A DNA stretch of 64,000 nt from NCBI RefSeq assembly GCF_000337795.1, contig NZ_AOLP01000019.1:388696-452695 (forward strand), written 5' to 3'. Both the position numbers and the translations under genes were made by a program. The stretch comes from Haloferax denitrificans ATCC 35960. GTDB taxonomy: Archaea; Halobacteriota; Halobacteria; Halobacteriales; Haloferacaceae. Positions 18,217-27,523 of the stretch are shown here, piece by piece. How positions within the stretch are numbered: the stretch's first letter is position 1; every line of letters begins with the position of its first letter. The notes beneath the pieces were generated by a model. That model searched no databases. It worked only from the letters and a program-made list of their open reading frames with translations, and was not told where the DNA came from.

Positions 18217-19011
18217 TTATTTCCCTTCGTCGGATTCGGTCGGGGTCGCGGTCGCAGGTTCCCACGGCTCGGGGAGGTCGGCGTCGGGGTGCAACAGCCG
18301 CGCGAGGCGGTCGACGCCGGAAACGACGGCCGGACTCGGCTGGTTGAGAAGCGAGTCGTCGACGGCGTGGACCGAAGCGTCGAGGTTCCACCCGCGGGCC
18401 TCGAACGCCTCGGGGTCGCCGCGCTCGCCTTTCCCGCAGGGGTGGAGAATCACGTGGTCGGGGTCGGCGGCCGCGACGGTCTCGGGGTCGACTTCGGCGG
18501 ACCGCTCGCCGGGCGCGACGAGCGGGGCCGAGCCCCCGGCGGCGCGGACGAGGTCGGGGACCCAGTTGCCCGCGGCCATCGGCGGGTCGGCCCACTCCTC
18601 GCAGTAGACGGTCGGGCGGTCGCGGCCGGCGACCGCGTCGGCGACGCGGGCGAGGTGGTCGCGGCAGTCCTCCGCGAGCGTCGCGCCCGCGCCGGCGTCG
18701 CCCGCGGCGTCGCAGACGACGGGAAACGAGTCGAACACCTCAGCAAGCGTCGCGGGCGCGACGTGGACCACGTCGTAGCCGCGGTCGCGGGCCGCCGCCG
18801 CGACGTCCGACTGGAGGTCGTCGCAGGTGCAGACGGCGTCGGCGTCGAGTTCGTCGACCCGGTCGAAGTCGGGGTTCAGCCAGCCGCCGACGACCGGCTT
18901 GTCGGTCGGCGAGTGAACGGTCGCCCCGACGACGTGGGCGTCGAGACCGGCGGCGTCGAGGACGGCCGTCGCGCTCGGCGCGAGCGAGACGACGCGAGGG
19001 TTCGCGGCCAT
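18217..19011 (-). CDS. BtuF-like cobalamin/metal-binding protein without signal peptide
   Basis: 264 residues with the periplasmic-binding-protein fold of cobalamin and iron-siderophore receptors: RVVSLAPSATAVL at the start, VVGGWLNPDFDRV, DAVCTCDDLQ and DHVILHPCG. Homologues that bind B12 outside the cell carry a signal peptide or lipobox; this one starts directly with the fold and has neither, so it is probably cytoplasmic. No ABC transporter genes are adjacent. A TATA-like GATACATACTT at 19042-19052 supports the start. It precedes yjjX. Confidence 0.78.
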   Translation of the reverse strand: MAANPRVVSLAPSATAVLDAAGLDAHVVGATVHSPTDKPVVGGWLNPDFDRVDELDADAVCTCDDLQSDVAAAARDRGYDVVHVAPATLAEVFDSFPVVCDAAGDAGAGATLAEDCRDHLARVADAVAGRDRPTVYCEEWADPPMAAGNWVPDLVRAAGGSAPLVAPGERSAEVDPETVAAADPDHVILHPCGKGERGDPEAFEARGWNLDASVHAVDDSLLNQPSPAVVSGVDRLARLLHPDADLPEPWEPATATPTESDEGK

Positions 19012-19275
19012 GCGTAGTCGTAGCAACGTCGCTTCACAGAAGTATGTATCGCGTCGCCGGCCGCCGGTGAGCAACCGGTGAACCGCCGATGAGCCGCCGA
19101 ATCCATCACGAACCTCAATCGGCCGTGCGACGGCCTCACACGGGGAAACGCCGCCGCTCGCCGAAAGCGATACCAAACCATTTATGCGGTCGTCTGCGGT
19201 TGCTGGTGTTACGGACAGCATCCGGGTTCTAGCCGCCTCTAACCACCCATTCCCGGAGCACCCGCCGTCGTATCC

Positions 19276-20283
19276 ATGAGTGAACGAATCTGGACCCGAA
19301 ACCCCGGCGCACAGGAGCAGGAACGAAACACGCAGAACGGCCGACAGGAGGCCGAGACCGAACAGGAAGACACGAAGGGCGACACGCTTCAGTGCCCCGA
19401 GTGCGGCGGTCACGTCGTCACCGACGACGAACACGGCGAGACAGTCTGTAACGACTGCGGCCTCGTCGTGACCGCCGACTCCGTCGACCGCGGCCCCGAG
19501 TGGCGCGCGTTCGACGCCCGCGAGAAAGACGAGAAGTCCCGCGTCGGCGCGCCGACGACCAACACGATGCACGACAAGGGCCTGTCGACGAACATCGACT
19601 GGCGCGACCGCGACGCGTACGGCAACTCCCTCGGCGCGCGCCAGCGCCAGAAGATGCAGCGGCTCCGCAAGTGGAACGAGCGGTTCCGCACCCGCGACTC
19701 GAAAGAGCGCAACCTCAAGCAGGCGCTCGGCGAAATCGACCGCATGGCGTCCGCGCTCGGCCTCCCCGAGAACGTCCGCGAGACGGCGTCGGTCATCTAC
19801 CGCCGCGCGCTCGACGACGACCTGCTTCCGGGTCGCTCCATCGAGGGCGTCGCCACGTCGTGTACCTACGCCGCCGCCCGCATGGCCGGCGTCCCGCGCT
19901 CGCTCGACGAAATCGCGGAGGTCTCGCGCGTCGAGAAGAGCGAGGTCGCCCGCACCTACCGCTACATCGCGCGCGAGCTCTCGCTCGAGGTCAAGCCCGC
20001 CGACCCCGAGCAGTACGTCCCGCGGTTCGCCAGCGAGCTCGGCCTCTCCGACGAGTCGAAGATGCGCGCGCGCCAGCTCCTGAAGAACGCCAAGGAGAAG
20101 GGCGTCCACTCGGGTAAGTCGCCGGTCGGCCTCGCCGCCGCCGCCGTCTACGCCGCCGCGCTCCTCACCAACGAGAAGACGACGCAGGCCGCCGTCAGCG
20201 ACGTGGCAGACATCTCCGAGGTCACCATCCGCAACCGCTACCACGAACTCCTCGAAGCCGAGGAGAACCTCGGCCTCGTCTGA
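19276..20283 (+). CDS. tfb: transcription initiation factor TFB
   Basis: 335 residues. Bridges TBP on the TATA box to RNA polymerase and reads the BRE. The N-terminal zinc ribbon is CPECGG...CNDCGLVV at about residues 40-62, the B-reader/B-linker follows (EWRAFDAREKDEKSRVG), and two cyclin-like repeats fill the C-terminal 210 residues. Haloarchaea encode many TFBs; which paralogue this is cannot be decided from sequence alone. A TATA box at 19174-19180 would give a leader of about 75 bases. Confidence 0.95.
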   Translation: MSERIWTRNPGAQEQERNTQNGRQEAETEQEDTKGDTLQCPECGGHVVTDDEHGETVCNDCGLVVTADSVDRGPEWRAFDAREKDEKSRVGAPTTNTMHDKGLSTNIDWRDRDAYGNSLGARQRQKMQRLRKWNERFRTRDSKERNLKQALGEIDRMASALGLPENVRETASVIYRRALDDDLLPGRSIEGVATSCTYAAARMAGVPRSLDEIAEVSRVEKSEVARTYRYIARELSLEVKPADPEQYVPRFASELGLSDESKMRARQLLKNAKEKGVHSGKSPVGLAAAAVYAAALLTNEKTTQAAVSDVADISEVTIRNRYHELLEAEENLGLV

Positions 20284-20478
20284 GAACCGATTCGGACGCC
20301 CGCGCCGGACGACGGTTCGACCCGGACGAAACGACTCGATTTTCGGTTATTCGCCCGCCAGCGGCGGCGCTCGACGCGACGCGCAACCATCGAGTCGCGG
20401 GGAGAAGTCGACCGCCGCGGGGCGACCGCCCCCGCGCCGAGGCGAAGGGTTTTGTTTCGGGGCGAACACGTCCGTACG

Positions 20479-21573
20479 ATGCGCACGACGCACGCCCTCG
20501 CGGTGGGCGACGCCGCCGACACCGGACTCGCCGACGAGAGCGTGGACCTCGTCGTCACGTCGCCGCCCTACCCCATGATAGAGATGTGGGACGACCTCTT
20601 TTCGGCGCGTGACGACGCCGTCGCGGCGGCGCTCGACGCGGGCGACGGCGACGCCGCCTTCGAGGCGATGCACGAACAGCTCGACGCCGTCTGGGACGAG
20701 GTGGCCCGCGTGCTCGCGCCCGGCGGGATGGCCTGCGTGAACGTCGGCGACGCGACGCGGAGCCTCGACGGGTCGTTTCGCCAGTACGCAAACCACGCCC
20801 GCGTGCTCACCGCGCTCGCCGAACGCGGGCTGACGCCGCTCCCAGACGCCATCTGGCGCAAGCCGACAAACAGCCTGACGAAGTTCATGGGGTCGGGGAC
20901 GCTCCCGCCGAACGCCTACGTCACGCTCGAACACGAGTACGTGCTTGTGGTCCGGAAGGGCGACCCGCGGTCGTTCCCGCCGGGCGACGAGCGGCGCTAC
21001 GAGAGCGCCTTCTTCTGGGAGGAGCGCAACCGCTGGTTCTCCGACCTCTGGGAGTTCGGCGGGACCGACCAGCGCCTCGACTCGGGGACCAGAGAGCGCT
21101 CGGCGGCGTTCCCCGTCGAACTGCCGCTCCGCCTGATTCGGATGTACTCCGTCTACGGCGACACCGTCTTCGACCCCTTCGTCGGCACCGGGACCACGAC
21201 GCTCGCGGCCATGCTCGCGGGCCGGGACTCCGTCGGCTACGACCTCGACGCCGACCTCGTCTCGGGGTTCGAACGCCGACTCGACGACCTCCCGAAACGC
21301 TCGCGCGCGGAGGTCGAACGCCGACTCGACGCCCATCGGGAGTTCGTCGCCGACCGCGACGAACGACCCGGTCACGACGCCGAACACTACGGCTTCCCGG
21401 TCGTGACGAAACAGGAGCGTCGCATCCGGCTGTACCGCGCGTCGTCGGTCGAGGCGTCGGCCGACGGGGCGGACCGCGAGTTCGTCGTCGAACACGAGCC
21501 GTTCGACGGGCCAGAGGCGGCCGAGTCGTCGGAGCGACCGCCTGTCTCAGAGGACGGACGGACGACCGACTGA
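20479..21573 (+). CDS. zim: CTAG-type DNA cytosine-N4 methyltransferase (Zim)
   Basis: 364 residues. The amino-methylase motif TSPPY comes first (near residue 26) and the SAM-binding FDPFVGTGTTTLAAM comes in the second half, a permuted (beta-class) order seen in m4C methylases. In H. volcanii the orphan methylase at this genomic position, next to tfb, is responsible for m4C in CTAG; I make the assignment from that and from sequence. No restriction enzyme gene is adjacent, so it is likely an orphan methylase. The last 70 residues are a charged extension. Confidence 0.85.
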   Translation: MRTTHALAVGDAADTGLADESVDLVVTSPPYPMIEMWDDLFSARDDAVAAALDAGDGDAAFEAMHEQLDAVWDEVARVLAPGGMACVNVGDATRSLDGSFRQYANHARVLTALAERGLTPLPDAIWRKPTNSLTKFMGSGTLPPNAYVTLEHEYVLVVRKGDPRSFPPGDERRYESAFFWEERNRWFSDLWEFGGTDQRLDSGTRERSAAFPVELPLRLIRMYSVYGDTVFDPFVGTGTTTLAAMLAGRDSVGYDLDADLVSGFERRLDDLPKRSRAEVERRLDAHREFVADRDERPGHDAEHYGFPVVTKQERRIRLYRASSVEASADGADREFVVEHEPFDGPEAAESSERPPVSEDGRTTD

Positions 21574-21689
21574 GTTCGAAACACTCGGATTCGGGGGTTT
21601 CAGACACATGACGGCGTGCGTCGGTACTAGTTACCCGACTGTCCGACAATCCAGACGTTTAAGAGCGCGGACGACGACGCCAACGAACA

Positions 21690-22085
21690 ATGCCCGATGC
21701 TCGTCGTCGCGCCGTCGTCGCCGCCCTCGTCGGCGTGGTTGGTGCCTCGCTCGGAATCGCCGGGGCCGGCCACGTCTACCTCCGCGAGTGGCGACGCGCG
21801 ATTGCGTGGTTCACCTTCGTCTTCGGCGCGGCGCTGGTGTTGCTCTCGACGTTCGCCGACCCGGCGACCGTGACGGTGGACTCAGTTCCGAGAGAGGTGC
21901 TTTTCCCCGTCTTCGGACTGCTGTTTCTGAGCGCGCTCGACGCCTACCGCGTCGGACGTCGCCCGCGCGGTCGCAACGCGAACGGCGAGCCGACCTGCCC
22001 GGTCTGCGGCGGCGAACTCGACCGAAACCTCGACTTCTGTCCGTGGTGTGCGACGGAACTCGAATGGTACACGGTCGAAGGCTGA
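21690..22085 (+). CDS. membrane protein with C-terminal zinc ribbon
   Basis: 131 residues. Three hydrophobic segments fill residues 8-95, with GAGHVYLREWRRA between the first two, then a cytoplasmic zinc ribbon CPVCGGELDRNLDFCPWC near the end. A TATA-like GTTTAAGA (21656-21663) about 30 bases upstream suggests a leaderless message. The function is unknown; the layout is common in haloarchaea. Confidence 0.75.
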   Translation: MPDARRRAVVAALVGVVGASLGIAGAGHVYLREWRRAIAWFTFVFGAALVLLSTFADPATVTVDSVPREVLFPVFGLLFLSALDAYRVGRRPRGRNANGEPTCPVCGGELDRNLDFCPWCATELEWYTVEG

Positions 22086-22111
22086 CGCTCGACGGGCGGC
22101 GCTCGGCTTCG

Positions 22112-22117
22112 AAAAAA
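22112..22117 (-). terminator. T6 terminator after aroB
   Basis: Six consecutive T on the minus strand lie 15 bases beyond the aroB stop codon, between two convergent genes. Confidence 0.5.
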
Positions 22118-22131
22118 CGTCCCTCCGTCCG

Positions 22132-23310
22132 TTACTTCTCGATGATGCTCTCTTCGACGGCCTCGCCGAAGTGGCGAGCCGTGTCCTCGTAGTAGATGAG
22201 CATCTCGTCGCCGGGTTCGAGGTCGGTGACCGCGGTCCGGCCCTCGCGGGTGTGGACCTTGATTGTCTCGGCGTTCTGGAGGAGCGTCGTGACGCGGTCG
22301 CCCTCGTAGTCCGCGGAGATGCGGAACATCGGCCGCTTTTCGATTTTCACGCGCCCGACGATGGCCTCGCGGGTGTTGCCGTTCGTGTCGATGAGCTGTA
22401 CCTCGTCGCCGCTTTCGAGTTCGGAGAGATAGACCGTGCCGCCGTCGGGGGTCCGCGCGTAGGCGTGGACCGCGCCGGCGTTGACTCTAAACGGCCGGGA
22501 CGCGACGTACGGGGACTTCGCCGTCTCAGCGTGGACGAAGAACAGGCCGCGGGCCATCGAGCCGACGAGCATCCCCTCGTCGTGGTCCATGATGGTTCCC
22601 GTGTCGACGCAGACCCGGTCGGCCATGCCCGTGCGTTCGACCTCCGTGACCTCGGCCCAGACGAGGTCGAGCGACTCGCGTTCGGCCTCGTCGCGGACCT
22701 CGACGGTCTTTCGAATCTCGTCGGGGTCGTCGCTGTCGAGGAGGACGCCGTCGGAGCCGAGTTCGAGCGTCTCGAAGGCGGTCTTGGCTTCCTCGGCGGT
22801 CGTGACGCCCGCGATGAGGTCGGTCTCCTCGCCGATGCGGGCGATGAGGTTCTCGAGCGGGATGATGGTCCAGTCCTCGCCGATGACGATGGTGTAGTCG
22901 CCGTCGCGGGCGGCCTCCTCGGCGAACGCCTCGTAGTCCTTGCTCAGGATTCGGACGTACGAGCCGTTTGCGAGGTCGTCGCCGCGGCGGAGCGTCGTCA
23001 GGTCGGCAGAGCCGGAGAAGTCCGAGGGGAGTTCGACGGTCGCGTCGCCCTCGCCGTCCTTGCCGACGATGTAGGCGTCGGCGAGCGCCGCGGGCTCTCC
23101 GTCGTCTTCCTCTGCTTCCATCACGTGGACGTCCGCGTCGGTCCGGAACGCGGCGATGTTGACGTCGCCGAGTTCGCGCACCTTCTCGACGTCGGCCTCG
23201 TCGACGAGGACCCAGTCGACGCCGGCTTCCAGTCCGGCCGTGATGCGTCGCTTCCGCGTCTCCCAGTCGCCGACCGCGTCGTCGGCTTTGAGCCAGACGC
23301 TTCGTGTCAT
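22132..23310 (-). CDS. aroB: 3-dehydroquinate synthase II
   Basis: 392 residues. Archaeal enzyme that converts the amino-heptulosonate made by the fba2-type aldolase into 3-dehydroquinate, bypassing the erythrose-4-phosphate route. The start TRSVWLKADD, the central MARGLFFVHAETAKSPYVASRPFRVNAG stretch and the C-terminal beta-rich region with GRVKIEKRPMFRISAD are characteristic. It is on the same strand as fba2 and trpCBA but is separated from them by ogt and a 736-base gap, so it has its own transcript. I used the ATG at 23310; an ATG four codons earlier is possible. Confidence 0.93.
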   Translation of the reverse strand: MTRSVWLKADDAVGDWETRKRRITAGLEAGVDWVLVDEADVEKVRELGDVNIAAFRTDADVHVMEAEEDDGEPAALADAYIVGKDGEGDATVELPSDFSGSADLTTLRRGDDLANGSYVRILSKDYEAFAEEAARDGDYTIVIGEDWTIIPLENLIARIGEETDLIAGVTTAEEAKTAFETLELGSDGVLLDSDDPDEIRKTVEVRDEAERESLDLVWAEVTEVERTGMADRVCVDTGTIMDHDEGMLVGSMARGLFFVHAETAKSPYVASRPFRVNAGAVHAYARTPDGGTVYLSELESGDEVQLIDTNGNTREAIVGRVKIEKRPMFRISADYEGDRVTTLLQNAETIKVHTREGRTAVTDLEPGDEMLIYYEDTARHFGEAVEESIIEK

Positions 23311-24046
23311 TATCGACTTCACTCGGTGGGCGGGCTTGAACGTGGCGAATGAATCAACGGACGGCGAACGGATAGCGCACGGACGGCGACGGGTCGCTTG
23401 GCCGCCCTGACTGAATTCTATATCGCGCCATGAGATTTATCAGGGAGAAATTGGGGGTAAATCGACGGTCGGACGGCGATTCCAACCGCCAACGCGAGTC
23501 GAACGAGAGAGGCGACTCGCCTCGCTCAGTTACCACTCAACTCCCATCGAGTCGGCGGTTTGGTCGTTCGACTCGGGTTGGGTGCCTGCGACCTCGAAGG
23601 ACAGCGGGCCTCACGCGTGAATCGTGAGTGCATCATCACCGGTGTGTCAGTCATCGAGTTCGTCAGTTCCACGAACATAGAACACAGCGACCACATCCGA
23701 ATCCCAACCCCGACGTTCGAGGGTGACGACGGAGGCGATTCGTCCAGCATCGACACCCGTCGCTGGAATCGACCGCGTGGAACACCGTTTCGGAACTCCG
23801 GGTTCGAGGCTGGAAGACACATCGCGGTCGGAATCGAACGTCGTTTTCTGTCTCTCACTCTGTCGGCGAATACGGTAGCCCGGACAGGCAACTAACGTCG
23901 AGTCACGAACGCGGTTCCGCGAACGGCGCGTCAGAACGCTGGGAAAAGCTGGTTTCGCGGGGTACTCGGAGCGACTCACACACCGACCACGACAGTTCTC
24001 GGTCGGTTCGACAGTCAATAAACCAATTATGGCGATACGAAATCAG
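23311..24046. other. long spacer of lower GC without a confident gene
   Basis: 736 bases, visibly poorer in G and C than its surroundings and without the strong third-position G/C bias of the genes here. Several frames stay open for 110-125 codons on both strands but none shows a recognisable domain. TATA-like patches occur at 23418-23424 and 23436-23441. It may be a decayed gene, a remnant of foreign DNA or a regulatory region. I cannot support a gene in it. Confidence 0.55.
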
Positions 24047-24457
24047 TCAAAACGCGTCCAGCCCCGTCTGGACCGCGCCGCGCTCGTGGTCGAGGAGCGC
24101 GCGCTTCAGGTCGACGCCGCCGGCCGCGGAGAAGCCGCCGAGGGAGTCCGCGCCGACGACGCGGTGGCACGGGACGACGAGCGGGACCGGATTCCGTCCG
24201 CAGGCCTGTCCGACGGCGACCGCGTGGCTGTCGAGTTCGGCCGCGACCTCGCCGTAGGTACGCGTCTCGCCGTACGGAATCGACGCCATGACGCGCATCA
24301 CGTCGCCGGTAAAGGAGTCGGGAAACCGAACCTCGATATCGAACTCGCGGCGCTCGCCGTCTTCGTACTCGGCGAGTTGGTTTCGGAGCGAGTCGGCAGA
24401 ACACCCGACGAGCCGTTCGTCCACGTCGACCGCGAACTCCCACATCGTGACGCGCAT
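24047..24457 (-). CDS. ogt: methylated-DNA--protein-cysteine methyltransferase
   Basis: 136 residues. Removes alkyl groups from O6 of guanine onto its own cysteine. The active site PCHRV is present with C97, preceded by the helix-turn-helix (GETRTYGEVAAEL) and the arginine-finger region GQACGRNPVP. It is short because the N-terminal domain is reduced to about 45 residues. A TATA-like AGATAGATATCC about 25 bases upstream supports the start. Confidence 0.93.
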   Translation of the reverse strand: MRVTMWEFAVDVDERLVGCSADSLRNQLAEYEDGERREFDIEVRFPDSFTGDVMRVMASIPYGETRTYGEVAAELDSHAVAVGQACGRNPVPLVVPCHRVVGADSLGGFSAAGGVDLKRALLDHERGAVQTGLDAF

Positions 24458-24527
24458 ACTCGGGGTTCGCGCTCGGCGGATATCTATCTGTAGGCTGAGA
24501 CTGTCGAAGGAAGCAGGAAGGCGTCGG

Positions 24528-24532
24528 AAAAA
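24528..24532 (-). terminator. T5 run after the fba2-type gene
   Basis: Five T on the minus strand begin 20 bases after the stop codon of the aldolase gene, before ogt. Confidence 0.4.
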
Positions 24533-24551
24533 CGGAGTCGCGTGAGTCGCG

Positions 24552-25352
24552 TTACGCCTCGATGCCGAGCCCGGCGCGTTCGAGGGCCGTATCGGCGTCG
24601 GCGTCGTCGTGGATAACGGCGCTCACGGCGCGGGTGATGGCCTCGGGGTTCTCGTGCTGGAAGATGGAGCGGCCCATGGAGACGCCGGCCGCGCCGGCGT
24701 CCATCGTGCCGCGGACCATCTCGACCGTCTCGCGGTCGGTGCCGCGACTGCCGCCGGCGATGACGACCGGCAGGCGCGTGGCCTCGACGACGCGGCCGAA
24801 GGACTCCGCGTCGCCGCTGTAGGCCGTCTTCACCACGTCGGCACCGACCTCCTCGGCGAGGCGGACGGCGTGGGCGAGCGCCTCGGGGTCCTGTTCGTCG
24901 ATGCCGGGGCCGCGGGCGTAGGACATCGCGAGGACGGGCACGCCGAAGTCGGCGGCGCGGGAACAGAGGTCCGCGAGTTGCGTCATCTGGTCGGGTTCGT
25001 AGTCCGAGCCGACGTTGATGTGGAAGGAGACGGCGTCGGCACCGACGCGGAGGGCGTCTTCGACGGTGCCGGTGAGTCGCTTGTCGTTTTCGTCCGGGCC
25101 GATGACCGTCGAGCCGTTTACGTGGACGATGTAGCCTTTGCCGTTCTTGTTCGGGTGGACGCGCGGCGCGGTGCCCTTGTGCGTGAGGACGGCGTCGGCG
25201 CCGCCGCGCGTGATGCCGTCGATGGTGGACTCGATGTCGACGAGGCCCGTGACCGGGCCGAGGGTGATGCCGTGGTCCATCGGGACGATGAGGTATCGCC
25301 CGTCTGTGGAGATGCGTTCGAGTCGTGCGGAGAGTCCGATGTCGGTGTTCAT
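24552..25352 (-). CDS. fba2: 2-amino-3,7-dideoxy-D-threo-hept-6-ulosonate synthase (class I aldolase)
   Basis: 266 residues of the archaeal DhnA-type class I aldolase family. It probably makes the precursor that AroB turns into dehydroquinate, which agrees with its place beside trpCBA. Family marks include RYLIVPMDHGITLGP, HINVGSDYEPDQM, VVKTAYSGD and VVIAGGSRG. The Schiff-base lysine should be in VVKTAY. The gene starts 24 bases after trpA on the same strand. A TATA-like CACATAACC overlaps the trpA stop codon, so it may be read both from the trp promoter and from its own. Confidence 0.88.
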   Translation of the reverse strand: MNTDIGLSARLERISTDGRYLIVPMDHGITLGPVTGLVDIESTIDGITRGGADAVLTHKGTAPRVHPNKNGKGYIVHVNGSTVIGPDENDKRLTGTVEDALRVGADAVSFHINVGSDYEPDQMTQLADLCSRAADFGVPVLAMSYARGPGIDEQDPEALAHAVRLAEEVGADVVKTAYSGDAESFGRVVEATRLPVVIAGGSRGTDRETVEMVRGTMDAGAAGVSMGRSIFQHENPEAITRAVSAVIHDDADADTALERAGLGIEA

Positions 25353-25376
25353 GTATGAGAAAGGGTGGCAGAGTGG

Positions 25377-26255
25377 TTATGTGCGTTCCGGATGCGGTGG
25401 GCGTTGCGACGCGCCCGCTACCGCACCGTCTTTGAGTTCGCGGGCGAGCGTTTCGAGGCGGTCGGCGACCGTTTCGGCGTCGTCGCCGTTCTCGTGGCCC
25501 TCGGCGACGATGTCCACGAGCGCGCTCCCGACGATGATGCCGTCGGCACCGCTGGCGACGATGCGCTCGGCGTGGTCGCCGCTACTGATGCCGAAGCCGA
25601 CCGCCTTGGGCACGTCGTAGTCGGCGAGTCGTTCGAGCGACGAGCCGGTCTGGTCGGAGACGCTCGACTGCGCGCCCGTCGTGCCGAGGCGCGCCTGCAC
25701 GTAGACGTAGCCCGAGACCTGTTCCATGATGCGGTCGAGGCGGTCGCCGCGGGTCGTCGGCGCGACGATAAAGACGAGGTCGAGCCCGAACTCGTCGCAG
25801 GCCTCGCGGAGCGGGTCGGCCTCCTCGGCCGGCAGGTCGGGGACGACGAGGCCCTCGATGCCGACCTCGGCGGCCTTCTCGACGAACGGCCGCGGGCCGT
25901 TACTCGCGGTTTCACCGCTCGTATTCGAGGCGCGTTGCGCCTCGCTCTCGTCGCCGTAGCGGTAGATGAGGTTGTAGTAGGTCATGCAGACCAGCGGCAC
26001 CGACACGTCGAGGTCCTCGACGAACTCGAAGAAGCGCGTCGGCGTCATGCCGCCTTCGAGCGACCGAACCACCGCGTTCTGGATGGTCGGTCCCTCGGCG
26101 ATGGGCTCCGAGAACGGAAGCCCGAGTTCGATGACGTCCGCGCCGCCGCGTTCGAGCGCCTCGACGTATTTCAGCGAGGACTCGTAGTCCGGGTCGCCGG
26201 CGGCGAGGTAGGGGACGAACGCCGGGCCGTCGGCGAAGGCGTCTTCGAGCGACAT
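25377..26255 (-). CDS. trpA: tryptophan synthase alpha subunit
   Basis: 292 residues. Cleaves indole-3-glycerol phosphate to indole and passes it to TrpB. The start with [22 protein letters not shown], the catalytic glutamate in [11 protein letters not shown] and the aspartate in [10 protein letters not shown] are in place. It is longer than the usual 265-270 residues because of an insertion of about 19 residues after NLIYRYG, part of which is encoded by a perfect palindrome (25926-25944). Start and trpB stop overlap by ATGA, so the two are translationally coupled. Confidence 0.95.
   Translation of the reverse strand: MSLEDAFADGPAFVPYLAAGDPDYESSLKYVEALERGGADVIELGLPFSEPIAEGPTIQNAVVRSLEGGMTPTRFFEFVEDLDVSVPLVCMTYYNLIYRYGDESEAQRASNTSGETASNGPRPFVEKAAEVGIEGLVVPDLPAEEADPLREACDEFGLDLVFIVAPTTRGDRLDRIMEQVSGYVYVQARLGTTGAQSSVSDQTGSSLERLADYDVPKAVGFGISSGDHAERIVASGADGIIVGSALVDIVAEGHENGDDAETVADRLETLARELKDGAVAGASQRPPHPERT
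25926..25944. repeat. in-frame palindrome inside trpA
   Basis: CGAGGCGC-GTT-GCGCCTCG is a perfect 8-3-8 inverted repeat. On the coding strand it gives SEAQRAS within a family-atypical loop. The same geometry and a similar peptide occur in metS. Confidence 0.7.
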
Positions 26256-27523
26256 CACAGCCCCCCCGTGAACTCGTCCATGTTCGGCGCGATGTCGATG
26301 TCGCGCTCGTAGGTCTCCTCGATGGCCGATTCGAGGTCCTTGTCGCCGCGGCCGGAGACGTTGACCACGACGTACTCGCCGAGGCCGTCCGCGTCCGCGG
26401 AGTCGGGCGCGTCGGGACCGACGACCGATTCGAGGTAGCCGAACGCGTGGGCCGACTCCAGCGCGGGGATGATGCCCTCCATCTGCGAGAGCCGGTGGAA
26501 CGCGGTCAGCGCCTCGTCGTCGTCGACGTTGACGGCAGTGACGCGGCCGGTGTCGACGAGGTACGCGAGTTCGGGGCCGACGCCGGCGTAGTCGAGGCCC
26601 GACGACACCGAGTGCGACTCCATAATCTGGCCGTCGCGGTCCTGTAGGAGTCGGGTGCGAGCGCCGTGGAGGATGCCCTCCGTGCCGGTCGTGAGCGACG
26701 CCGAGTTGGGTGCGACGCCGGCTTCCTCGTCGACTTCGAGCGTCGAGCCGCCGGCCTCGACGGCGTAGAGCGCGGTCTCCTCGTCGTCGACGAACTCGGC
26801 GAACGCGCCCATCGTGTTCGAACCGCCGCCGGCGCAGGCGACGACGGCGTCGGGGAGCCGACCGAGCTTTTCGGTGGCCTGCGTGCGGGCCTCCTCGGAG
26901 ATGACCGACTGGAAGTCCCGGACCATGCTCGGGAACGGGTGCGGGCCGACGACGGAGCCGATGACGTAGTGGGTGTCTTCGACGTTGGTCGCCCAGTCGC
27001 GCATCGTCTCGGAGATGGCCTCCTTGAGCGTGCCGCGGCCGACGGTGACGGGGTTCACCTCCGAGCCGTTGAGCTTCATCCGGAAGACGTTGGGGCGCTG
27101 GCGGTTGATGTCGCGTTCGCCCATGTAAATCTCGCAGGGCATATCGAGGTGCGCGCAGGCCATCGCCGTGGCGGTGCCGTGTTGGCCCGCGCCGGTCTCG
27201 GCGATGATGCGCTCTTTGCCCATGTACTTCGCCAGTAAGACCTGTCCGAGGGCGTTGTTGAGCTTGTGCGCGCCGCCGTGAAGCAGGTCCTCGCGCTTGA
27301 GGTAGACCTCGCGGTCGTAGCGCTCGGAGAGCCGGTCCGCGCGCTGGAGGGGCGTCGGCCGCCCGCCGAAGTCCCGCAGTCGCGCGCGGAAGTCGTCCAT
27401 GAAGCCGTCTTCGTTGTCGAGGACGTACCGCTCGTACGCGTCGGTCAGTTCCTCGATGGCCGGCATGAGGGCCTCGGGAACGTACTGTCCGCCGTAGTCG
27501 CCGAATTTGCCGTCTGCGCTCAT
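26255..27523 (-). CDS. trpB: tryptophan synthase beta subunit
   Basis: 422 residues. PLP enzyme that joins indole and serine to give tryptophan. The cofactor lysine is in [11 protein letters not shown], the glycine-rich phosphate cradle is [12 protein letters not shown], and ETGAGQHG is the catalytic loop. It is the standard TrpB1 form, which partners with TrpA. It overlaps both trpC upstream and trpA downstream by four bases. Confidence 0.97.
   Translation of the reverse strand: MSADGKFGDYGGQYVPEALMPAIEELTDAYERYVLDNEDGFMDDFRARLRDFGGRPTPLQRADRLSERYDREVYLKREDLLHGGAHKLNNALGQVLLAKYMGKERIIAETGAGQHGTATAMACAHLDMPCEIYMGERDINRQRPNVFRMKLNGSEVNPVTVGRGTLKEAISETMRDWATNVEDTHYVIGSVVGPHPFPSMVRDFQSVISEEARTQATEKLGRLPDAVVACAGGGSNTMGAFAEFVDDEETALYAVEAGGSTLEVDEEAGVAPNSASLTTGTEGILHGARTRLLQDRDGQIMESHSVSSGLDYAGVGPELAYLVDTGRVTAVNVDDDEALTAFHRLSQMEGIIPALESAHAFGYLESVVGPDAPDSADADGLGEYVVVNVSGRGDKDLESAIEETYERDIDIAPNMDEFTGGL

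Noticed and set aside
23526..24018. Overlapping open frames of 110-125 codons on both strands in the low-GC gap
   Set aside because: None has a domain, a convincing promoter or typical codon use. Reported only as a spacer.
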